A DNA stretch of 64,000 nucleotides, from contig NC_049988.1 in NCBI RefSeq assembly GCF_000003815.2, positions 23,303,488-23,367,487 of the forward strand, given 5' to 3'. Position numbers and translations under genes: made by a program. Under the pieces are notes generated by a model. It did no database searches. It was given only the letters and a program-made list of their open reading frames with translations, and was not told where the DNA came from. This DNA is from Branchiostoma floridae (Eukaryota > Chordata > Leptocardii > Amphioxiformes > Branchiostomatidae). Every line of letters begins with the position of its first letter. Position 1 is the stretch's first letter. This document shows, piece by piece, positions 48,279-59,010 of this stretch.

Positions 48279-50564
48279 ATGGCAGAACAAGGAAGAGAGG
48301 GAGTCCCTCAGGAAGGGCAGGCTGCAGCAGGACAACCACAACCTATGCAACCTCAAGCTCCTGCTTTGCAGCCTCCTGTGGTACAGGTTGCACCTGTACA
48401 GCCTCAAGCTGGGCACCCCCTTGCTGTACAACCACAAGCCCTACAACCTGCACCTGTACAACCACTGGCTCTACAACCACCTGCTGTACAACAAGCACCT
48501 GGGCAACCTCAAGCTGTACAACCTCCACCTGTACAACCACCTGCTGTGCAACCTGCACCTGGCCAACCTCAAGCTGTACAGTTACCAGCAGCACAACCCC
48601 CAGCTGTAGTACAACAGCCCAGGCCAGTACTGGAGCTAGAGTGGGGTCGTGCTGTCCTCAGAATCTACGACCAGCACTTGGCAGCTGGGGTTGGGATGGC
48701 AGCAGGACTTGGAATTGGACTTGGAATAGCAGCCTTCTACTTCGGGAACCTTGACCTTGCACTGCCAGCAATCCGCAGGGCTATCGAGAGGAGGGACCCC
48801 GACAACCCCGACCAGCCAGCCGACCCACAGGTGGGGGAGGGGGTGCAGCAAGGCTCCCTCCTGGTTCCTGTCATCTTCTACTCTCAGCTGGGCTACCAAT
48901 ACTTCACCTCCATCCTGAACGGCCCCTTCCTTAAGGCCTGTCTCCAATCTGAACTTCAGAAGGTCGGTTATGAGGCATCCATTGATGTGAGTGTAGAGAA
49001 GTGGGAGCTACCAAACCTGCCAGAGGGGGGAGCAGGACTGATGGGGATGATGGGGGAGGAGAGAGTTCTGGGCTGGCTGGCAGAGTTGCCTGAAAAGGTA
49101 GGCTGATACCTGGTGCTAGTATTCATTGCAAGCCACAGTCTAATAAAATATGTGTGAAGATATGGAAACAGTCTCCCAGTACCTGATCACGAACTACATG
49201 CATTGGATATCATAAACGGTCTCAATATTCAAAGAGCAAAGTCTAAACAATATGGCAAAAAGAATATATTCCAGACATTCAACCCTATTGCTAGGAAATA
49301 TGACTATCTTGCATTTTAGAGTAAAAAGTTTTACGCTAATATTCAAACAACTTGATTCTAAGATTATTTTCAAGAAATTTTAAAGATCCAACAAAACAAA
49401 AATTTCTATGAGAAGTCACACTAAGTCTTGATTGCTTTACATAAATGTAGGAAACTTAACAAAACAGGATGTTTGAAGACAGTTTTAATTAGAAGTAAGA
49501 AAACTAAAAGGTAACTAAATCTGCATGTTCATCTCCTTCCCCCCAAGGTCAGCACAGCAGCAGGGGATTCTGGGATACCTGAGGATGTCTCCTCTGTAGC
49601 AGGTGTCTCTACTGCTGCATCACAGGAGGATGTAGAGGAGGAGGAGGAGGAGGCTGGACCATCCCAGGCTAAAGGAGCCAGACTTCCCCAGCAGCCTCCA
49701 GCACAGGCCACACCTACTGCACAGCAGGCTGAGCTACAGGAGGGCCCACTGAAGGGGCGGAGAGCCAGGCTACTGCAGCACAAGGACTCACCAACTGCAC
49801 AGACATGGCTCAAGGCCTACAGCTGTCTGGAAAAGGGTGCTGCCATGGTAACCACAGGGGGGGGCCAGGAGGGGAAAGGGGTGGAGCATCTGCTGGAGGG
49901 GATCATGCTGATTGAGGATATGCACCCTGATGTTGTTAATACAATCCTGTATGACCAGTCCTGGCTGCACCTGGACAGAGCTATGTTACATCAACTCACT
50001 TCCACACAGCTCCAGGCTAACCCTGACAGCACCCCCTGTCTGCTCATACAGGCACTGCAGCTTCCCCTTGGACACAGCCGACAGCAGGCCATAAACCATG
50101 TGATCGACATTGTTCTACAGCATGGAGAAACAGACCCCATGTACAAACATCTGGCTTACATGTACTGTGCTTTAGGGTATACAATATGGATGACCACCAG
50201 ACAACCAGCCCCAGCCCTGTCTGCCTTTGCCAGTGCCCTTATGCACAAATCTGACCACTTGCCAACCCTGTACTTCACAGCATGGTGTTCCATAGATGTG
50301 TCTGTCCCACAGGCCATTAGGCAGTTTCACCACTACATCCACACAGCTCCTACAGACCATCCCTGGGTACCCCTGTCTCATTACCGCCTGGTTTACCTGT
50401 ACGGCCAGCAGGACCCATCTGTCCACAGGGACAGAATCCTGCAGCACTACAACAAGGCCCAGCAGACTGACAGGAACAGGCTGCCTGTGTTTCCACCAGT
50501 CCCCAGTGTGATAACAGACCCAGCCAGAAGGGTGTATGAACAAGTCATGTCACAGCCTCACTAG
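48279..50564 (+). CDS. array gene 6: membrane/TPR-like protein with long Pro/Gln N terminus, 611 aa
   Basis: Exons 48279-49097 (273 codons; donor AAG/gtaggc) and 49548-50564 (338 codons plus TAG). The N terminus is expanded to about 120 residues of QPxxVQP, PAPVQP and GQPQAVQ repeats (48340-48620), then the usual EWGRAVLRIYD, Gly-rich hydrophobic segment, RRAIERRDPDNPDQPADPQV, loop GEGVQQGSLL, the conserved SLLVPVIFYSQLGYQYF block and GEERVLGWLAELPEK. The intron is unlike those of the other six. Exon 2 starts VSTAAGDSGIPED, lacking the two Leu seen elsewhere, with AKGARLPQQ. The TPR-like part is complete, ending VYEQVMSQPH. The 3' flank matches gene 1. The longest frame in another phase over the Pro/Gln region is an artefact. 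Confidence 0.86.
48340..48620 (+). repeat. in-frame Pro/Gln-coding repeat in gene 6 exon 1
   Basis: Short units ('ctgtacaacctgcacctg', 'ctacaaccacctgct') are iterated with 15-, 30- and about 60-bp periodicities, encoding VQPPAVQ, PAPVQP and GQPQAVQ. Genes 4 and 5 have only two to four such units. Confidence 0.85.
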
Positions 50565-51169
50565 TGATGTTGCAGTTCAATGCATATATTAAGGTCCAAT
50601 CAGCAATAAAATACAAAAAAATATAAAAGCAAAAAGAACGCTTTAAGGTCTGCAGTTAAATCTGAGCATGTTTGTGAATATTAAGTAAATATCATGTAGA
50701 AATAAGTGACTGTACAGCTGTAAGCTCTCATTTGTCACTCCAGACTATCAATAAGGCTTGCATTTTGGAATTCATTAACATCATAATTTTCATTACTGTC
50801 ATTCTCTGCACAGTTTTAGGAGACCAATTAAGGATCTGTGTAAAAATAACTGTTTGTTTGTTTGTTTGTAATAACTGTTTATTTGGTTTAATTGAGAAAT
50901 CTGTAAACAAAATTAACAATAAGCTGAACAGATAACATCTGGAGCGAGATAATCTTTAAGTAATTAAAAACATAAAATACTGTCAGGCTATTGACAAATG
51001 TCACTTTAAGAAAAGTCAGAAATCATAAAAAATGGTCTTGAAAGTATATATAGTGCCTCAAATTTGTTTTGAATTCATTATACAAAAGATAAATGTTATT
51101 CTATTGATGCAAAAAAATAAATCATTCTTATGGCAATGACGTACTACTTCAAATTGCACAGAACTGTAG

Positions 51170-51457
51170 TAATAATAATAATAATAATAATATCGGGTGT
51201 ATTTTGCAGCCAGTGCCACAGGCAGGTACCCAATGTGTAGGGTAATGAGGCTGTTTAACGTGTTCGAGGCACCTCCTCGAGCACGGGACCCCCGTTTTAC
51301 GTCCCTCCCGGAAGACGATTTCGTGGAAAGCTTCGTGAGGCTACAGCAATCCGGACGTCCTTGGTTGGTCTCCCATCCAAGCACTGTTCGGACCGCGCGT
51401 TGCTTAACTTCCGAGATCGAGGGATCGGGTGTACCAACGCGCCACGCGGCCGTAGCT
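51170..51457 (-). mobile_element. 5S rRNA-derived SINE with (ATT)n tail
   Basis: The minus strand from 51457 reads like 5S rRNA: CTACGGCC, CCGATC, CGATCTCGGAAGTTAAGCA and an exact C-box GGATGGGAGACC at about 51367-51378. It then continues into unrelated sequence and ends in an ATT-repeat tail at 51174-51192. This 5S head plus body plus tail matches the SINE3-type plan. The empty site is at about 22042 in the gene 1-2 interval, and the flanks suggest a GTAGTAG duplication. It is not a functional 5S gene because the 5S match is diverged and partial. Confidence 0.85.
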
Positions 51458-51661
51458 AGTAGTAGCTGCAAAGTTAACCCAATTTATAACTTGAGAACTT
51501 TTGTTACAAGTGCTGTCCAGCGTATTAGTGATATTATGTAAGGAGGTTATGTTTTCATCAGTAACTGTTACTGTAATTCTTAACCCAATAACTAATAAAG
51601 GTTTGAATGGATTCTCCTGAAGTTTTGCTGCTTTGATAGACTTATTTATCAGTTCTTGTCA

Positions 51662-51930
51662 CGTTTAAGAAGGTTAGACATCCAGGTAAGCAATATTCAA
51701 ATACAATTCAATCTCTACAACTGGATAAAAAACGGATCTTTACTTCCGGACGTTTCGAGTTACACCCATCACTCTTCTTCAGCGTCACTAGAATGAACTA
51801 GCAGAACAATTCCATACATGTACAGCTATACTAGAAATACTGGTTTAACCACTAAATTGTTAGGATCATATGCAAAAAGTTAAGATCCGTTTTTTATCCA
51901 GTTGTAGAGTTTGAATTGTATTTGAATCTT
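51662..51930. mobile_element. 269-bp insertion with internal inverted repeats and 9-bp target duplication
   Basis: TTCTTGTCA flanks both sides (51653-51661, 51931-51939). Inside are arms of about 44 bp (from 51695, attcaaatacaattcaatct ..., inverted at 51885-51928). The minus strand carries CTGAAGAAGAG...CTCGAAACG, like the insertion at 29211-29393. It is absent from the gene 1-2 interval. Confidence 0.8.
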
Positions 51931-52099
51931 TTCTTGTCATTTCAGTTAACATTAAATTTAGCTTGTCACTGTCATGTCATCCATGTCATCCAAGGATCCC
52001 TGATGTAAGGGGGAACGAGGGTCAGCCCCAGGTCATCGGACATGTTGCGAAAGATTGTGTTCTTTCTCAGGACGGTCGTGAAGCCAGGGGCCCCTCGTG

Positions 52100-52347
52100 C
52101 AGGGTTGTAGCCAGCACCCGTCCTTCTGTCCTTTGACGAAATTTTGCAGCTGGGGAAGGAAAACATTTTTGCCCATTCCGTCCTCTATGAGCAAAATTTA
52201 ACGCTCAAAATGCAGGAAATAGCATTTCAGAGGGTCTAGATTTCAAAATTTTCCTTGGGAGTATGCCCCCGACCCCCCTAGGACACTGTGCCAAAGCCAT
52301 TCAAAATCGTGGGGACAGAAAATGATATCTGGCTGGCTACAACCCTG
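52100..52347. mobile_element. inverted-repeat element, CAGGGTTGTAGCCAG termini, second copy
   Basis: Orthologue by duplication of 22442-22655, with the same ends. The interior is slightly longer (extra 'ctttgacgaaattttgcagc'). Confidence 0.8.
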
Positions 52348-52549
52348 CCCTTCAGTATGGGGGAGCTTCAGGGGTAAGCCAGCATAGACTTGTCACAGTA
52401 AGCAAACACACACAGAAACAATTTGCTACAGTGTGAAGTCCACATTAAACTTCAAGTTGCTACATGGGGTGTTTGCAACAGTAGCAACTGTTACCAGCAT
52501 GTACACCAATGACAGCCTGCATTACAAACTTGCAACAGTCATGACAGTT

Positions 52550-52750
52550 GCAGTGTGTATGGTGTAAACTAAAAGCAGTCCACATGCCATGAGACTGATA
52601 AACGTGAAATACTGGGTGTTAGGAAGTACTCAATCATGACTGTAGCAGCTGCTACATGAATGAAGGTGTACTTCCTAACACCCATATTTCACGTTTATCA
52701 GTCTCATGGCATGTGGACTGCTTTAGTTTGCACCATACACACTGCAACTG
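52550..52750. repeat. long near-perfect hairpin, about 83-bp arms
   Basis: The left arm (from gttgcagtgtgtatggtg to aggaagtac) and the right arm (gtacttcctaacacccat to accatacacactgcaac) are almost exact inverses around a loop of about 34 bp. In the homologous interval at 22850-23270 the right arm is split by an insertion. Confidence 0.9.
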
Positions 52751-53494
52751 CCTGCAATAAAAACATGCTACAGGTAACAGAGCTTGGTCTGTTTTCAAGG
52801 CATAAAAGTTGTCCATTTACTGATTTTATATGCCATGCCAGGCTTGTTTTCAAGGTGTCAATGCAGTCCATTCACTACCACAGCATGCAAAGGGGTATTG
52901 AGTTACTCACACCAAACATTGCGATTAGGCAGGCTTGTGTGACACGCCAAGCACAGAGACAAAAGAGTTTGGAAGCTACCATTGTGTTATTTCCTGGAGG
53001 AGGGGGTAAAGCCATGTGACCTTGAGCATTCTATGGGTGTTAGAGAAGCTTGGAGTAGTCAGACACACGGTATCGCAAGTGCTTTAAGTTCTGATACAGT
53101 CAAACCTGTACATTGTGAACATCTCTCCATAGGCCCACCTGCTGACCCTTTTTTGGCTGTACCTTGCTCATGGAAGAATCTTAAGTTACACATGTACACT
53201 GTATCTTGATGAATTTTGTAAACGGTTAACCATTCTTAAAGGTATACTGCCTCGTGATGCAAGAAAACAAACTCAAGAAAAATTAGCACGCTATACATTA
53301 TATCAAAAGCAAGCATCATGGCCCTTGGATGTTTTTACACAGGACACTGTGAAACACCATGTGCCTCACAATATCAAGGTGTGAGTGGTAGACTCATTTG
53401 TTCCCCCCCCCCCCTCTGTAGCCAGTGGGAATGGCCTGTTGACCTCCCCAAGGTTACCTGTAACGGAATATTAGTTCCATTGTGCACCTAACCG

Positions 53495-53501
53495 CCATCT
53501 T
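53495..53501 (+). promoter_or_regulatory. CCATCTT promoter motif, array gene 7
   Basis: ACCGCCATCTTTTTGACTGC lies 103 bp before the ATG, as in gene 2. Confidence 0.5.
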
Positions 53502-53597
53502 TTTGACTGCATACTCGGACCTGGGACATTCACAAGTATCTTTAGAGCGAGACAAGTCGGTTCCTAGTTATTGAGCAACTCCAGAAATCATCCTAGA

Positions 53598-55614
53598 ATG
53601 GCTGAACAAGCTGGACAAGCAGGACAGGCTGCAGCCCAACCTGCAGTAGAACTTTTGTCAGAGTGGGGAAAGGAAGCAGCAAAAGAGGGTGCAAAAGAGT
53701 GGGGACGGGTCTGCTTACGCATCAACAACCCATGGGTGGCTACAGCCATTGGTATTGGTGGAATCGTCATCAGTGGGATTGGCGCATTCTACCTGGCCAA
53801 CAAGGCCCTGACCATGCTGGCTGTCCGTCGGGCTGTTGAGAGGAGGGACCCCGACAACCCCGACCAGCCAGCCGACCCACAGGTGGGGGAGGGGGTGCGA
53901 GAAGGCTCCCTCCTGGTTCCTGTCATCTTCTACTCCCAGCTGGGCTACCAATACTTCACCTCCATCCTAAACGGACCCTTCCTTAAAGCCTGTCTCCAAG
54001 GTGAACTGGAGAGGGTCGGATATAAGGAATCCATTGACATAAGTGTAGAGAAGTGGGAGCTACCAAACCTGCCGGAGGGGGGACCAGGACTGATGGGGAT
54101 GATGGGAGAGGAGAGAGTTCTGGGCTGGCTGGCAGAACTTCCAGAAAAGGTACAAATATCCTGGGACCAGTTTGGTTTCTAATGTTGATTCATGTTCAAT
54201 CTGAAATTCTTTTTTAAGGAAAATGGATTTTGATAAACAAATCTGTACAATGTTGCATTTGATATCTTAGAATAAACTTATAGAAAAACAGGTTATAGTC
54301 CTGACAAAGTGTTGATTTTTGTCACCTATTTTCCCTACAAAATATATAAAAACATAAACATTAATTTTGTATCAAGATATATGATAATATCATGCATTTG
54401 AGGAGGCATATACAGTTCAAAGAAGGATGCAGAAGTTTCTGATTAGAAAAAATTTATCAAACTATGACAGGACCGTAAGTAATGGATTGGGTAGACATAG
54501 TTTGAACATAAAAATCCCATGATAGTTGATGACTAAACTGAAATGCTTTATCTATATCCTGGTCGTGTGTACACGAGTTGCTGCAAATGTTTTGAATATT
54601 GTATAGCTTTTGTTTTATTTGTCATCACTCTAGGTCAGCCTCCTTAGCACAACAGCAGGGGATTCTGGGATACCTGAGGACGTCTCCTCTGTAGCAGGTG
54701 TCTCTACTGTTGCATCATGGGAGGATGTAGAGGAGGAGGAGGAGGCTGGACCATCACAGGCCAGACTTCCCCAGCAGCCTCCAGCACAGGTCACACCTGC
54801 TGCACAGCAGGCTGAGCTACAGGAGGGCCCACTGAAGGGGCTGAGAGCCAAGCTACTGCAGCACAAGGACTCACCAACTGCACAGACAGAGCTAAAGGCA
54901 TACAGCTGTCTGGAAAAGGGGGCTGCCATGGTAACCACAGGGGGGTACCAGGAGGGGGTGGAGCACTTGCTGGAGGGGATCATGCTGGCGGAGTATGTGA
55001 GCCCTGATGGTGTTGATACAATCCTGTATGACCAGTCCTGGCTGCACCTGGACAGAGCTAAGTTCAACCAACTAACTTCCACACAGCTCCAGGCTGACCC
55101 TGACAGCACCCCCTGTCTGCTCATACAGGCACTGCAGCTTCCCAATGGACACAGCCGACAGCAGGCCATAGACCATGTGATCGACATTGTTCTACAGCAT
55201 GGAGAAACAGACCCCATGTACAAACTTCTGGCTTACATGTACTGTGCTTTAGGGTATACAATACAGGTAACCACCAGACAACCAGCCCCAGCCCTGTCTG
55301 CCTTTGCCAGTGCCCTTATGCACAAATCTGGCCACCTGCATGCCCTGTTCCTCACAGCAGAGTGTTCCATGGATGTGTCTGTCCCACAGGCCATCAGGCA
55401 GTTTCACCACTACATCCACACAGCTCCTACAGACCATGATGGGGTTCCCCGGGCTCATTACTTCCTAGTTACCCTGTACGGCCAACAGGACCTATCTGTC
55501 CACAGGGACAGAATCCTGCACCACTACAACATGGCCCAGCAGACTGACAGGAACAGGCTGCCTGTGTTTCCACCAGTCTCCAGTTGGCTAACAGAGCGAG
55601 CCAGAAGGGTGTAA
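53598..55614 (+). CDS. array gene 7: membrane/TPR-like protein, C-terminally clipped, 510 aa
   Basis: Exons 53598-54149 (184 codons) and 54634-55614 (326 codons plus TAA). Starts MAEQAGQAGQAAAQPAVELL, hydrophobic PWVATAIGIGGIVISGIGAF, but the loop is GEGVREGSLL, otherwise seen with the QP-rich type. End GEERVLGWLAELPEK. The intron is of the gene 1/3/4 class. The linker is ARLPQQPPAQ without KRAR. In the last codons an in-frame 6-bp deletion relative to paralogues turns GTG TAT GAA CAA GTC into GTG TAA GTC, removing about eight terminal residues. Otherwise the TPR-like part is intact. Confidence 0.85.
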
Positions 55615-56654
55615 GTCATGGCACAGCCTCGCAAGTGATCACACAGTTCAATATAGCAAATCTGGTACATAAAACAATAAAAGAATGAAAGACAAAAGCA
55701 GGCAAGACATGAACATTGTGAAATTACAACTAAAGCACTACAGGACTTACATGTAGATTCACTACGTACTGTATGTGTGTGTACCTTTAAAATTGTCACT
55801 CTGTCATATGATATATTATAAAAGAGCTTCTTTTGAGATGTGATATAATTATCATCATTATTGCCATTACTTATACTCTTTATATCAGAAAACATAACGT
55901 TATACATGTCATTTGGCCATCATAAGCAGAAACAGAAATTAAAGATGTCTGTGAATATCACAATGCTTGCAAGGAAGATGATTTAAATTATCAAAACATA
56001 GAGCAGTCAGTGCTATTATGACCAAAATTGTCACTAGAAAAGTTGTCTAATTGAATTTGAAAGTAACGTCACAAATGTGTGTAGATTAGTATGAGACAAT
56101 GAGCATCCTAATGCATGTAATAGACTGAGGTTAGCATGGGGAAATCTTGTAAAGCATTTCAGATTATATTTTGTACAATATATATTATATATATAAGAAT
56201 CATAAAAAGCTGCAGGTTGTTGTTTAAAATGAACTTGAATCATTGTCATAAACCATGTCTAGTACTTTTATGCTGCTGCTGTCATTAGACATTTCACTAT
56301 TTTGCAAACAGGAAAAAAAAACAACAACAGAATATTAATTAATAACATTATGCATGGTTTGCAGGGCTCAAATTATGCAAGGCACATGCACTTTTGTAGC
56401 TGTGCACCTCATTTTGACAGTAGCTGCACCTACATGTACTACTACTAGTGGATTTTTTGTAGTGCTGTATAAATTATATGTAAAGTAACTAACATCGAGC
56501 AGATTAAAATGGGACTGAGCAGAGCACTTGGGACTAATGCTTGTAGCCTTTCACAAACTACACCTATATATCAGATATTTTGTGAAAATGTTCCTTGTTA
56601 CCCAACGGATCATTATACCCCCCAGTGGGAGTCTTCATGCTTCATTGAATATAG

Positions 56655-56830
56655 AAAAATCCCGGGATTTATCCCGGGATTTTTTTTTTGTCCCAGGATT
56701 TTTAAAAAAATCCCGGGTTTTTCTTTGAAAAAACCCGGGATTTTTATGGGGTGCCCAAATAAAATCCCGGGTTTTTCTTTTAAAAACCCGGGATTTTTTT
56801 GAATGCCCTGATAAAATCCTGGGTTTTTCT
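56655..56830. repeat. alternating CCCGGG inverted-repeat cluster
   Basis: About eight 'atcccgggattt' or 'aaacccgggattt' blocks alternate in orientation with T- and A-runs over 175 bp, able to fold into several competing hairpins. Open frames through it are artefacts. Confidence 0.85.
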
Positions 56831-57252
56831 TTTTAAAAAACACTATATTATCAGAATATATGTTAAGAATGGGAAGTTGAGTCATTATCAATAACACTGA
56901 AGGTAGCAGGCACGTTTTACCTGGGTTACAGACTCGGGTCTATATCAGAACCACTGCATGTCAAGGTTTACATCATATTGTTGTGACTTCAGTGATTACT
57001 TAGCAGAATGCTACTGATGATAATAGTCATAAATTGATGTATGGAGGGATGCAGATGTGTGGTTATAATTGGGAAAAGGTATACCTAGTATTGTTTGAAC
57101 TTAAAGAAAGTACAGGAAAACGTGTCCTGATTCATATTCTTATGTGCAAAATGTGTGACACAGGTCTGTATCAACAAGTTCTGGTGCTGAAACTGTGTTC
57201 CACACACGCACGCACGTCGTAGAATAGGTAATTGCTATTAGGTAAGTATCCG

Positions 57253-57468
57253 TAAGGGCGCAGTCACATATGTCCTGCGATTGTTGTATGATTTTGATGC
57301 CATGGGATTTTCAAGCAGGTTGTGCCAGAACTAACCACTGACATGGATCAAAAACAGCATTTTGTGTACCAAGAAAGTTGATACATGTACGTACATTTTT
57401 GTCCGGCCAAATGCCTTTAGTTAGCGATCGTACAGCGATCGCACGAGCTATATGTGACCGTGCCTTAA
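57253..57468. mobile_element. MITE, TAAGGGCGCAGTCACATAT termini
   Basis: TAAGGGCGCAGTCACATATG at the left matches the inverse of ATATGTGACCGTGCCTTAA at the right, and the similarity continues about 40 bp inward (gcgattg/cgatcgc). The TAA/TTA edges fit a PIF/Harbinger-type element. Confidence 0.7.
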
Positions 57469-58299
57469 TACGAGATCACAGGAATTCCGCTTTACTCTGT
57501 AGCGGGCCTGACGTATGTTTGTTGTATGACGTCTCTGCAAATAAGTAAATGAACTATAACCTTGTCATCATTCAGCCTAGTTGGTCATTATCTCCTGCCT
57601 GCGAACAATGTACAAAGACTATGAAATTGCAAGACACAGGTGACAATTAATTGTTATATTTTCTTATTCGTTTTCAATCTTGGAATCTCTGAGCAGCCTG
57701 TGCGGACAAAGATGTCACATTGGCCGTAGAAGAACTAAGCACGACAATTGTACACGGTAAAATGCATGGCAACAAGTATTACACCAAGTACAAAATATAG
57801 GTCATCATCATCGGTCGACGTGCTTACACACAACGGGGTTATACCGCCCCTTACGGAGTGACATACCATTTCGTATGGCTAATTACAAGATGGGGATGTG
57901 CCAGTTGTCCCGTTCAGGTGAATGACAGTAAATCACTGTGTAGCTGATACGAGGCAGAGGTTCGCCAGGCCTCCATCCTGGTGATTTGCAGTGAATCACC
58001 AACTCCAGACAGCAGGATTTGCACCATCGCACACCGCACGTTTGGTGGGTTCAAGTGCGCGGGGTGTTGCTCTCCTTAAACACAGGACCTTCATTTAACG
58101 TTCTGAGGGACAGCCGTAGCCGAAGTTAGGTACTCATTTTCATCTGAGTAAAGTGAGGAAAGCCGCGTAAAGTGCCTTTCCCATGGGCACAAGATCGGTG
58201 GCACTGCAGGATTCAAACTGGAAACCTCTCAGTCCCGAGCCAAAAACACTGCTGCTGTGCCACGCGATCCCACAAAGTAGAGGTACCGGTATCAAATAA

Positions 58300-59010
58300 A
58301 GCTTAGCATCCTAAGTTATGTAACAATAAGGACTAACATTATTCTTTGCATTTGTTGTAGTATTGGAATGGAGTGGGCTAATCATAAGTATCGATGTTCC
58401 TTCTAATATCAAAGCAGTCCTTGTTTTGCCAATTTTTTTCATTATGTGGGTTGTGACATCTAAAGATATATACAAATCTGTTTGTAGCATCGAGTCTCTT
58501 GAAATCTGTTGTACTTTATTTGAGCAATGTGAATAATTCATTACATAAAAAAAGTGTATTTAGAAACATTCCATTATAAAGTAAAATTCATCTTCTTTGG
58601 ACTTTGGGCAGAATGGACAGAACCTTTGGTCAGGGGCTACATTGTATAGTATCTGCCTGTTTCTATATTCAATTTATGGCTACTGATTCTTAATTAGTTA
58701 TTGCTTTGCAAATTTTAATGTTATTATATCATAAAGGTATGTTTTTTGTTCATAATATTCTTTTGATTTGCTACGTTACAGACAGTACTAGTTTTGAATC
58801 GTTTTCAATAGAACTAAACCACTCCTGTATGGATATATCTTGTTGCCGGATGCGCAGTTGGTTGGCAATGTATTCTGCTTTATAAACCTCAGGTTTTGAC
58901 CATATTTGTCCAAAACTGTGGTGATAGAGAATGTCCCTCACATGATAAATCCAGTCATGGTCGCCAGTAAATACAGTGTTGTACATGTATGTGTAAGGAC
59001 CAGTCCTCAG
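58300..59010 (-). mobile_element. decayed non-LTR retrotransposon C-terminal ORF
   Basis: The minus strand reads APDQRFCPFCPKSKEDEF and YFIMEC (58560-58660), with upstream frames LRTGPYTYMYNTVFTGDHDW and IQEWFSSIENDSK. The CPFC...EDEF.F..EC motif is the usual Cys-rich tail of reverse-transcriptase ORFs in non-LTR elements. Stops and frameshifts are present. It runs up to the N gap. Confidence 0.65.

Larger units (their letters stand above)
50565..53597. other. gene 6-gene 7 interval
   Basis: Homologue of the gene 1-2 interval (AATAAA at 50605), with two extra insertions: a 5S-derived SINE (51170-51457) and a 269-bp element (51662-51930). It keeps the CAGGGTTGTAGCCAG element (52100-52347) and an unbroken long hairpin (52550-52750). 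No coding gene. Confidence 0.7.
55615..58299. other. distal flank of the array, non-coding
   Basis: The 3' flank of gene 7 follows the first part of the gene 2-5 downstream blocks and then diverges. It contains a CCCGGG inverted-repeat cluster, a Harbinger-like MITE and, at 58085-58280, a repeat with a degenerate tRNA B-box-like phrase on the minus strand (agtttgaatcc), possibly SINE-derived. No gene is supported. Confidence 0.55.

Noticed and set aside
48185-48754. 189-codon Thr/Cys/Ser-rich plus frame over gene 6 exon 1
   Set aside because: It is an out-of-phase reading of the Pro/Gln repeat and lacks the conserved domain.
51365-51457. Functional 5S rRNA gene
   Set aside because: Only part of the 5S matches, with many changes and a SINE body and tail.
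51662-51930. Hammerhead ribozyme (CTGAAGA...GAAA core)
   Set aside because: The sequence upstream of CTGA pairs with that after GAAA, the wrong topology, and I find no stem I partner after the GTC.
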